Positions 57,785 through 64,000 of a stretch of 64,000 nt of DNA are shown here, one piece after another; the stretch's first letter is position 1; each line of letters starts with the position of its first letter. Both the position numbers and the translations under genes were made by a program. The stretch is from Syntrophales bacterium. GTDB taxonomy: Bacteria > Desulfobacterota > Syntrophia > Syntrophales > UBA5619. The notes under the pieces are model-generated. The model had not been told where the DNA came from. It did no database searches and was given only the letters and a program-made list of their open reading frames with translations. The DNA is taken from contig JALNYO010000002.1 of the NCBI GenBank assembly GCA_023229765.1, forward strand, positions 62,001-126,000, read 5' to 3'.

Positions 57785-57959
57785 GCCTGTCCACAAATAA
57801 CCTGGGCAAGATTGCGCTCAGATTTGGGTTGGATTTGGTTGCGGCGATTGAACAAAACCGCAGACATAGCAGCGCTACGTTGAGGATTTTGTGATTGAGC
57901 CACAGCCAAAGATGGCCCAAAGATGAGATGCAAGATGTTCAGGTTATTTGTGGACAGGC
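57785..57959. repeat. Element bounded by 20-base inverted repeats
   Basis: GCCTGTCCACAAATAACCTG at 57,785-57,804 is repeated in perfect inverted orientation at 57,940-57,959. The 135 bases between have no credible gene. This is a different family from the 25-base repeat elements. From its position after the NifU stop it may also act as a long hairpin at the 3' end of the minus-strand operon. No further copy is present in the window. Confidence 0.7.
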
Positions 57960-57977
57960 ACAAAGACGGGGGCACTG

Positions 57978-58775
57978 TCACTCGAGCGCCACAACGGCGT
58001 CCACCGTCAACTCGTACTCCTCGTTCTCGTTGAGGTCGTGCACACGGACCTTCTCGACCTCAAACTCGCCGAGGACCGCGAGCAACTGGGACTCGTAGAG
58101 AACCTTGACATCCGATCGCTTGAGAGGCGCCCGGAAGTCGTCTTTGGCCTCAGGCTTCTTGTAGGGACTCATGAATACTACGCGCCCAGTGTGCTCCGTT
58201 AGAGCGAGCGCGAGCTTGACTGACCTCTCGCCGCGATCGAGAACAAGTACACGGCGGTCTTTAAGCTCGTCAGGGTTGGGTTCCTGCCGATAGACGCCCT
58301 TGCCCACAAGGGCGTCGAACCCTTCCACGATTGTCGGCGGCAGCTCGCACGACTGCCTGACCGTGCCGGGCGCGGGCGCCTCCGGCTTCTCACCGCGCCG
58401 GCCCTCGCGCCATGACTTGATGGCCTCGTGAAGCGCATCGGCAGCCAGGTTGGAGCAATGCATCTTGATAGGGGGGAGTCCGTCGAGCGCGTCCGCCACG
58501 TTGCCGCGCGAAACCTGCATCGCCTCATCGAGGGTCATTCCCCGGACGAGTTCCGTGGTCATGCTCGACGTGGCCACAGCCGAGCCGCAGCCGAAAGTCT
58601 GAAACTTGATGTCTGCAATGCGGTCATCCTTAACTCGGATGTACATGTACATCAGGTCGCCGCATACGGGATTGCCCACCTTCCCCACCGCAACGTCGGG
58701 ACCCTCCAGAGTGCCAACATTGCGGGGATTGCGGAAGTGGTCGAGCGTTTTTTCTGAGTACTGTGTTGACTTCAT
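57978..58775 (-). CDS. nifU: NifU/IscU-type Fe-S scaffold fused to a thioredoxin-reductase-like segment
   Basis: A 265-residue protein. Residues 1-130 are an IscU/NifU scaffold with all cluster ligands: GNPVCGD (Cys and Asp), FGCGSA and KMHCSNLA. After a Pro-rich linker, residues about 180-265 resemble the NAD/FAD-binding part of thioredoxin reductase (RRVLVLDRGERSVKLALALT, KVLYESQLLAVLG, NENEEYELTVDAVVALE), but the GxGxxA dinucleotide loop is degenerate (DRGERSV), so this may be a docking or regulatory module rather than an enzyme. The start is placed at ATG 58,775, one base after the NifS stop; the two are translationally coupled. Confidence 0.85.
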   Translation of the reverse strand: MKSTQYSEKTLDHFRNPRNVGTLEGPDVAVGKVGNPVCGDLMYMYIRVKDDRIADIKFQTFGCGSAVATSSMTTELVRGMTLDEAMQVSRGNVADALDGLPPIKMHCSNLAADALHEAIKSWREGRRGEKPEAPAPGTVRQSCELPPTIVEGFDALVGKGVYRQEPNPDELKDRRVLVLDRGERSVKLALALTEHTGRVVFMSPYKKPEAKDDFRAPLKRSDVKVLYESQLLAVLGEFEVEKVRVHDLNENEEYELTVDAVVALE

Positions 58776-58776
58776 T

Positions 58777-59964
58777 TTAGTTTCCCCCCTTGAGCTTCTT
58801 ATCCATATCGTAGAGCGGCGAAAGCGCCCGCAACCTCCCGACGACGCCCGGCAGCGTCTCGAGCACGCGCTCGACATCCTCGGGCTTGCTCCAGCGCCCG
58901 AAGGTAAACTCGAGCGAACCGTGCGCCTCCTCGTGCAACAGCCCGCAGGAGAGCAGCGTGTGCGAAGGTTCCAGCGTCTTGGAAGAGCAGGCCGAGCCTG
59001 TTGAGACGGAAACGCCCTTGTCCTTGAGGGACAGGAGCAGCGACTCGCCCTCGACCGCCTCGAACCGGAAGTGGGCGTTATTGGGCAACCTCTCCGTCGG
59101 GTGCCCGTTTAAGTAAGAATCCGGAATGGCCGCGAGCACTTCCTTGATAAGTCTGTCACGGAGCGGCAGCATCCGCGCCACGTCGTCGGCCATCTCGCGT
59201 GTCATGATATCCGCGGCCTCGGCCATCCCCACGATGGCGGGCATGTTCTCGCCGCCCGAGCGAAGGCCGCGCTCCTGGCCGCCGCCGATGATGACGGGCG
59301 CAACATTCACACCCTTGCGAATATAGAGCGCGCCCATACCCTTGGGGCCGTAGATGTCGTTGGAGGAAAGCGTCAGCAGATCGACGCCAACCTCGCGCAT
59401 ATCGATCGGCACAAGGCCCTCGGCCGCGACCGCATCCACATGCAGCGCGATGCCTGATCCCTTGAGCATGGCGGCAATTTCCCCGATGGGCTGGATGGTG
59501 CCGATCTCGCTGCTTGCCCACCCCACGGAGACCAGCAAAGTCTCATCCTTGAGGCGCGCCCGAAGCTTCGCCGGGCTCACGCGCCCAAACTGGTCAACCG
59601 GGACCCGGGTAACCTTGAAACCCTGTTTCTCAAGTGCCTTGGCAAGGTTGTGCACGGAGATGTGTTCTACCTCGGCGATAACTACGTGGTCGCCCTTGCG
59701 GCGGTTGCGGGCGGCATAACCCAAAAGCGCGAGGTTATTTGATTCGGTCGCGCCCCCCGTGAAGATAATCTCGTCCTTCTCGGCGCCAATGAACCGGGCA
59801 ACGCACTCGCGTGAGCGCTCGAGCGCCTCCGTCGCCTCATCTCCATCCAGGTGCAGCGAATTCGGGTTCCCGAACCGCTCGGTGAACCACGGCAGCATGG
59901 CCTGGACGACCCGGGGGTCAACAGGCTTCGAGGACTGGTAGTCCAGATAAACGTATGCCGGCAT
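58777..59964 (-). CDS. NifS/IscS-like cysteine desulfurase lacking the PLP lysine
   Basis: A 395-residue protein of group I NifS/IscS type. Present are YLDYQSSKPVDPRV, the sulfur-carrying Cys in STGSACSSK, the His-containing EVEHISVHN, GGGQERGLRSGGEN and HVDAVAAEG. The motif that should read S-x-H-K-x-Y-G-P-K-G reads SSNDIYGPKG: the PLP-binding Lys is Asp and the preceding His is Asn, as the DNA (AAC GAC) shows directly. Archaeoglobus fulgidus IscS is known to have the same Lys-to-Asp change; it does not hold PLP and acts with IscU in cluster assembly without desulfurase activity. Here too it is directly coupled to a NifU gene and follows DsrE and TusA, so sulfur may come from those carriers. 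Confidence 0.87.
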   Translation of the reverse strand: MPAYVYLDYQSSKPVDPRVVQAMLPWFTERFGNPNSLHLDGDEATEALERSRECVARFIGAEKDEIIFTGGATESNNLALLGYAARNRRKGDHVVIAEVEHISVHNLAKALEKQGFKVTRVPVDQFGRVSPAKLRARLKDETLLVSVGWASSEIGTIQPIGEIAAMLKGSGIALHVDAVAAEGLVPIDMREVGVDLLTLSSNDIYGPKGMGALYIRKGVNVAPVIIGGGQERGLRSGGENMPAIVGMAEAADIMTREMADDVARMLPLRDRLIKEVLAAIPDSYLNGHPTERLPNNAHFRFEAVEGESLLLSLKDKGVSVSTGSACSSKTLEPSHTLLSCGLLHEEAHGSLEFTFGRWSKPEDVERVLETLPGVVGRLRALSPLYDMDKKLKGGN

Positions 59965-60041
59965 TAAACTTTTCTCCCTATCACTCCGAAGCGGCTTAGA
60001 ACCACATGACACCCGTAGGGGCGGTTCGAGAACCCCCCTAC

Positions 60042-60404
60042 TTAGAACCACATGGCGGCATCCGCATCCAGCGCCAGATCGTTCAGCGTCCCCGCCCCCA
60101 CAACCTTTGCGCCCTGGATGAGTTCAACCTTGTCCCAGCCGAGCATCTGCTTGGAGGCCTCGCATACAAGGACTTCGACGCCCATCTGCATCGTCTTGTC
60201 GAGCATCTCCTTCACTGTGGGGAACGACCCCATCTTGATGGCCTCGGCAGCGCCTGGCCTCATTATCTTTATCCCCATGCCAAGATAGTAAACCTTGGCC
60301 TTCAAGCCCATCGCCACCGCGGTCTGGGCCAGCACCAGGGGCGAGTACTGCCGCTCGGGCGCATCCGTTGTCTGCACATACAGAATAAATTTTTCGTCAG
60401 CCAT
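60042..60404 (-). CDS. DsrE-family protein
   Basis: A 120-residue protein; ATG 60,404 is chosen because AAGGAG lies nine bases before it. It reads MADEKFILYVQTTDAPERQY, then a helix and VYYLGMGIKI, and MQMGVEVLVCEASKQMLG with the Cys position typical of DsrE/DsrF-like proteins. Such proteins accept or store persulfide sulfur and often work with TusA. It lies between TusA (upstream) and NifS on the minus strand. Confidence 0.85.
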   Translation of the reverse strand: MADEKFILYVQTTDAPERQYSPLVLAQTAVAMGLKAKVYYLGMGIKIMRPGAAEAIKMGSFPTVKEMLDKTMQMGVEVLVCEASKQMLGWDKVELIQGAKVVGAGTLNDLALDADAAMWF

Positions 60405-60446
60405 CTCTTTTCGCTCCTTATATTCAATCTGAAAACCGCTCAAAGG

Positions 60447-60689
60447 TCACTTCAAGCGTTTTATGAGAAAGCGCATATGGTCGTCATACTTTTCGAAACT
60501 TACGACCTCGTGGCCCGTGCGCTTGGCAAACCGCTTGAGATCCTCTTCTGCCGCGGGGTCGTCGGTGACGACCTCCAGCACCTGCCCCACATCGATCTGG
60601 TCGATGTTGGTCCGTGTCTGCAAGAGCGGCTCCGGGCAATAGAGTCCTATGCAATCCAATGTCTGATCAGGTTTGATATCGTTCGCCAC
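60447..60689 (-). CDS. TusA-family sulfur carrier protein
   Basis: An 80-residue protein with the sulfur-carrier motif DCIGLYCPEPLLQT (C-x-G-L-x-C-P-x-P) near residue 13, then VLEVVTDDPAAEEDLKRFAK and a C-terminal strand. Both Cys of the motif are present. TusA-type proteins carry persulfide sulfur between desulfurases and acceptors. It is the first gene of the minus-strand operon tusA-dsrE-nifS-nifU; gaps are 42, 77 and 1 bases. Confidence 0.9.
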   Translation of the reverse strand: MANDIKPDQTLDCIGLYCPEPLLQTRTNIDQIDVGQVLEVVTDDPAAEEDLKRFAKRTGHEVVSFEKYDDHMRFLIKRLK

Positions 60690-60740
60690 TCCCCTGTCCT
60701 CCCCAAATGCTAATTTTATAACGCCTTGCTTTTACTATGG

Positions 60741-61397
60741 TTAGAATATAGGGACGCTGTTTTTGCTTGTCAAGGTATATTTTAAGCTGAATACTTTCCA
60801 CTTGCGTTCGAAATAAATGTTCAATATGGGTTCGTCGTGAAGCTGATGAGACCAACCCTGGGGATTTACAGAATCTATCCAGTGGTGGATTTCCTTCTGG
60901 CAGTCTTCTGCGTAGGAATGGCGTCCGACAATCCCCAGAGCGAATTCTATGGTGTCCATCTGCCGCGAGTTCTTGCTGTGCAGTCCCAGTCCTATGTAGG
61001 TGATCCCGGCATAGGGCCGGTCGTCCGGGATCAGTTCGCTTTGCTCCTTGTCCGCCGGCGTGTAGATGTTCTGTCCCAGGGAGACGGAAACCGAGCGCTG
61101 CTCCCCCTCATCGTTCACGAAAGGCAGGCCTTCAATGAAGCGGCGCATCCACAAGGGCAGACCGGCCATCTCCCGGTAATTTGCAAGATCCTGGGAAATC
61201 CAGGAGAGCTTCGTCCCATGCGTGTAATAACGGTCGTTGTTGTCGAAACTAAAAAGGTCGTTTTCCAGATAGAGGGTCAGGGTGTCCGATCGCCCGGCCT
61301 CTCCTTCTCCGGCAAGCGCCGGCCTTGGCGGAAAACAGATGAGGAAAAGGACAGCCGTCAGAATAAACTTCTGTTTTATTTTCCAAAAATCTTTCAT
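60741..61397 (-). CDS. LpxR-family lipid A 3'-O-deacylase, C-terminally shortened
   Basis: A 218-residue protein with a signal peptide (LTAVLFLICFPPRPALAGEG). The order of LpxR catalytic positions is visible: YLENDLFSFDN (Asn-Asp), YYTHGTKLSW (Thr), SVSLGQNIYTP (Ser) and IVGRHSYAEDCQ (His). LpxR proteins form a 12-stranded outer-membrane barrel of about 300 residues that removes the 3' acyloxyacyl chain of lipid A. Here the barrel stops at YFERKWKVFSLKYTLTSKNS, about 90 residues early, so the last strands are missing. The gene may be a truncated relic, although all catalytic residues remain. Confidence 0.72.
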   Translation of the reverse strand: MKDFWKIKQKFILTAVLFLICFPPRPALAGEGEAGRSDTLTLYLENDLFSFDNNDRYYTHGTKLSWISQDLANYREMAGLPLWMRRFIEGLPFVNDEGEQRSVSVSLGQNIYTPADKEQSELIPDDRPYAGITYIGLGLHSKNSRQMDTIEFALGIVGRHSYAEDCQKEIHHWIDSVNPQGWSHQLHDEPILNIYFERKWKVFSLKYTLTSKNSVPIF

Positions 61398-61454
61398 GGC
61401 AAATCAGATGAATCCTCGGTGTTTTTTCGGGGTGAACCGGGGATGGCAAGATCG

Positions 61455-62639
61455 TTATTTTTTCCCTCCCGATCGGTCTTCTTCTTTTTTAACCAGCGAG
61501 GCAAAGGTTATTATTGTAGAACCATGCCTGCTTCTTATCTTATCCATAGCCCTGTCTATCAGATCGTTTTTATAGCTCTTTGGCTTTTCTTCAACTTGAT
61601 CAAAAAGCGACAACTGCACCGAAGGGCATTCTTCATTAAATCCCGAGAGGCTGATTCCGATTAATCTTACCGGGCGGCGACTGCTCCAGTTTTGCTCAAG
61701 CAGGCGGCACCCTGCCTGGTATATTTCCCTGGTGGCGTAAGTTGCAGAAACGGCTGTCTGCCTGCTAACGACATTAAAATCAGAATACTTCAACGTAATC
61801 TGGATTGTCCGACCCTTTTTGTCATGTTTCCTCGCATCCCGGCCCACATCGTCAGCAAGGTTCATCAGAACAAGTTTTGCCTGTTCAATGTCGGAAATAT
61901 CTTCCGGCAATGTTGTTGAGCGGCCGATTGACTTCATCTCATCGGCCTGACGAGGGAGAACAGGAGAATTGTCAATCCCCTGGGCGTGCAGATATATATC
62001 CTTGCCAACTTTTCCTAAAGCTTTGACGAGGAGGTTCATATCAGCCCCCGCAACCGCGCCTATCGTTCGCATTCCCACCCTGTTCAACTTCTCGGCGGTT
62101 TTACTGCCCACGCCGTACATCTCTTTTACCGGAAGCGGCCAGAGCTTTGTGGGGATATCGTTCTCCCATATTTCCGTGATTCCCAAGGGCTTTTTCATTT
62201 CGGCCGCCATTTTTGCAAGAAACTTGTTTTCAGCGATGCCGATTGAGCACCACAGCCCGAGTCGGTCCTTGATTTCCGCCATTATCCGGCGAGCGGCCTC
62301 CAAAGGTTCGCCAAAAAGTCCCTCGCACCCGGTCATATCAAGCCATCCCTCATCGATGCTGTTCTGCTCCATAACCGGCGTATAATTCAACAGCAGGCTC
62401 ATGACCTCGTTTGATTTTTCCTCATAGAAATGGTGATCGGGAGGCGTCAGCATGATTTTCGGACAAAGCTTCAGGGCCTCGTGCAGCACCATGGCCGTCT
62501 TGACGCCACATGCCCTTGCTTCATAGTTCGCCGCCAGAATGATCCCCCTGCGTTTTTCCGGATCGCCGGCCACAGCAGCGGGGTTGCCAACGAGCGAAGG
62601 ATTCCTCGTCATTTCGCAACTTATGAAAAATGCATTCAT
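61455..62639 (-). CDS. dinB: DNA polymerase IV (Y-family), start region abnormal
   Basis: From ATG 62,639 there are 394 residues: AFFISCEMTRNPSLVG, IILAANYEARACGVKTAM, the catalytic S-x-D-E in NSIDEGWLDMTG, MYGVGSKTAEKLNRVGM (helix-hairpin-helix) and the little-finger domain, with a QLSLFD clamp-binding motif near the end. It performs error-prone translesion synthesis. The codons before this ATG read VIFLVD in the same frame, which is the normal first strand with its catalytic Asp (codon 62,642-62,640). But the frame upstream contains no ATG, GTG or TTG before a TAA at 62,690-62,688; ATT 62,687 is the only weak candidate. Either a rare start codon is used or the gene has lost its start and the product lacks one of the metal-binding Asp residues. 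Confidence 0.82.
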   Translation of the reverse strand: MNAFFISCEMTRNPSLVGNPAAVAGDPEKRRGIILAANYEARACGVKTAMVLHEALKLCPKIMLTPPDHHFYEEKSNEVMSLLLNYTPVMEQNSIDEGWLDMTGCEGLFGEPLEAARRIMAEIKDRLGLWCSIGIAENKFLAKMAAEMKKPLGITEIWENDIPTKLWPLPVKEMYGVGSKTAEKLNRVGMRTIGAVAGADMNLLVKALGKVGKDIYLHAQGIDNSPVLPRQADEMKSIGRSTTLPEDISDIEQAKLVLMNLADDVGRDARKHDKKGRTIQITLKYSDFNVVSRQTAVSATYATREIYQAGCRLLEQNWSSRRPVRLIGISLSGFNEECPSVQLSLFDQVEEKPKSYKNDLIDRAMDKIRSRHGSTIITFASLVKKEEDRSGGKK

Positions 62640-62699
62640 ATCGACAAGAAAGATAACTCTGCGCGTGTTACACCTCTTGCAGCAAATTTATGAGTTAGA

Positions 62700-62922
62700 T
62701 CATGAACGAGGGACAAGGAAACCAACCACGAAGTTTATGGGAAACTAAAGCAGGAAATCATCTCTGGCAAGAATGAACAGGCGCTGTATATAGGTGCAAA
62801 ATCAAATGCTGCCCTCGCCAATGGCCCTGTACCTTCAATAATATCGCTGCCAATTTGATATTGGGAAGGATCGCCTTTAGCTGCTTCCTGCGCCCACGGC
62901 GGACATTGGGACTACCGCAAAA
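62700..62922. other. Gap between cysK and dinB
   Basis: About 220 bases between the cysK stop and the upstream region of dinB, both genes being on the minus strand. I found no gene, no RNA gene and no strong hairpin. The dinB promoter should lie here. Confidence 0.4.
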
Positions 62923-63834
62923 TTATTCAAAAAGCTTAGTGCTTAAGTATTTTTCGCCCCTGTCGGGAAAGAGGGTAACAATATTTATTTTTTTGCCTGG
63001 TGAGCGCTTAACTTTTTTAGCCACCTCCAATGTAGCCACCATTGCCGCGCCGCTGGACATGCCGACAAAGATGCCTTCCTGCTTGATTATTTCCCGCGCC
63101 ATCGCAAAGGCCGCCTCGGTTTCAACCTGGATTATCTGATCGAGTTTTGCTTTGTCGTAGATTGCCGGGACAATCGCCTCCTCCATATTTTTCAAGCCCT
63201 GGATATAATGGCCGAGCGTCGGCTCGGCGCTGACAATCTTCACGCCCGGACTGCAGAATTTTCGCAATCCCGCGCCAACGCCCATCAACGTCCCGGATGT
63301 GCCGATTGACGCCACAAAATAATCAACCTGCCCGTCTAACTGATCATGAATCTCCTGGGCGGTGGTTTCGTAGTGGGCGGCCTTGTTGTACTCATTGGAA
63401 AACTGATCCGGCATGAAATATTTTTTGGGATATTGTTTAACCAATTCCCGTGCTTTTAAAATGGCGCCGTCGGTGCCCTTCTTCCCCGGCGTCAATGTTA
63501 TTGTCGCCCCGAAGGCCGCAATCATCTTGCGCCGCTCCACCGAAACCGCATCGCTCATCACAATTTCCACCTGATAGCCCTTGATGGCGCCGATCATGGC
63601 AATGGCAATTCCCGTGTTGCCGCTGGTTGGTTCAATAATGATTTTCTCCTTTGTCAACTCGCCGCTTTTTTCCGCCTGTTCAATCATCCGTAAGGCGATC
63701 CGGTCTTTAACGCTGCCGCCGGGGTTTACTCCTTCTATCTTAGCATAAATATTTACACTTTTAGGATTGGGATTTAATCTGTTGATGGTAACAAGCGGCG
63801 TCTTGCCAATGGTTTCCAGAATATTTTTATGCAT
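62923..63834 (-). CDS. cysK: Cysteine synthase A (O-acetylserine sulfhydrylase)
   Basis: A 303-residue PLP enzyme of normal length. It shows IGKTPLVTINRL, NPGGSVKDRIALRMIE (the PLP lysine), the substrate loop EPTSGNTGIAIAM, SIGTSGTLMGVGAGLRKF (phosphate-binding turn) and GMSSGAAM. It makes cysteine from O-acetylserine and sulfide in the cytoplasm. No cysE or regulator is in view. It supplies cysteine upstream of the sulfur-transfer genes on the same strand but is not in their operon. Confidence 0.92.
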   Translation of the reverse strand: MHKNILETIGKTPLVTINRLNPNPKSVNIYAKIEGVNPGGSVKDRIALRMIEQAEKSGELTKEKIIIEPTSGNTGIAIAMIGAIKGYQVEIVMSDAVSVERRKMIAAFGATITLTPGKKGTDGAILKARELVKQYPKKYFMPDQFSNEYNKAAHYETTAQEIHDQLDGQVDYFVASIGTSGTLMGVGAGLRKFCSPGVKIVSAEPTLGHYIQGLKNMEEAIVPAIYDKAKLDQIIQVETEAAFAMAREIIKQEGIFVGMSSGAAMVATLEVAKKVKRSPGKKINIVTLFPDRGEKYLSTKLFE

Positions 63835-64000
63835 AATTTATCTAACCCTTTGTAATTTTGAGGGACAGCCCATAAACCTCCGGCAAATGACCGGCACATC
63901 CGGATAAATTACCCAATAAATCAGTGCTAAGGGCCACCCCCTCACAAGCTCGCAGCCTCTCGCGTAACTGTTAAACAATATAAAATTAGATAACACCAGT
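63835..64000. other. AT-rich end of window
   Basis: The remaining 166 bases are upstream of cysK (minus strand) and should contain its promoter. I see no coding frame or structure here that I can support. Confidence 0.4.

Noticed and set aside
57609..57920. A minus-strand frame of about 100 codons next to the inverted-repeat elements
   Set aside because: It spans the left arm of the 57,785-57,959 inverted repeat, has no ribosome site, and looks like translated repeat DNA.
60837..61664. A 275-codon plus-strand frame
   Set aside because: It overlaps LpxR and the end of dinB on the other strand, whose catalytic motifs are clear.

Overview
The window is GC-rich bacterial DNA, densely coded on both strands. 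Its gene content suggests an anaerobic Gram-negative bacterium of the Desulfobacterota/Syntrophia type: TolC and outer-membrane barrels, a multihaem c-type cytochrome, DsrE/TusA/NifS/NifU sulfur genes, MinD-type ATPases with ferredoxin inserts, NifX-family and DUF5320 proteins, and a sigma-54 activator. The lineage is inferred from content alone; there is no rRNA or tRNA here to fix it.

Region 1 (1-5.5 kb) holds the 3' end of a large secreted protein with InlB-like, beta-propeller-like and C-terminal dockerin-like parts, followed by the remnant of an IS110-family transposase. Region 2 (5.5-40.0 kb) is the centre of interest. A TolC-like channel precedes one uninterrupted 25.5-kb gene for an 8,517-residue protein with an N-terminal LEPR-XLL motif, 24 copies of a beta-rich repeat in four groups, another repeat of about 130 residues, and terminal RTX-like repeats. 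Behind it lies a tight operon: DUF3467 protein, GAF-HlyD fusion, PqqD-like/M50 metalloprotease/HlyD fusion, shortened SecA-like ATPase, and a second periplasmic adaptor. No ABC transporter is present. I read this as a dedicated, non-canonical export and processing system for the giant protein.

Region 3 (40-46.7 kb) holds a truncated DJ-1/PfpI gene, a TPR/outer-membrane-barrel gene split by an in-frame TAG, a FecR-domain surface protein, a decayed WYL regulator beside a CRISPR-like repeat pair, a sigma-54 activator and a decayed metallo-beta-lactamase-fold gene. Region 4 (46.9-57 kb) is a redox/metal-cluster island: two NifX-family proteins, small Cys- or Gly-rich proteins, paired MinD ATPases with [4Fe-4S] inserts, a radical SAM protein, hisC, an Mrp-NifX fusion, an 11-haem cytochrome interrupted by a TGA with a SECIS-like hairpin just downstream, and a rhodanese lipoprotein. 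Two sites resembling sigma-54 promoters precede NifX-domain genes.

Region 5 (57-64 kb) starts with a frameshifted cupin ended by a miniature inverted-repeat element. On the minus strand follow TusA, DsrE, a NifS that lacks its PLP lysine, and a NifU fused to a thioredoxin-reductase-like domain, then a C-terminally shortened LpxR, a DinB polymerase whose normal start is missing, and cysK. Several genes here are broken or recoded, and small repeat elements recur in the gaps.
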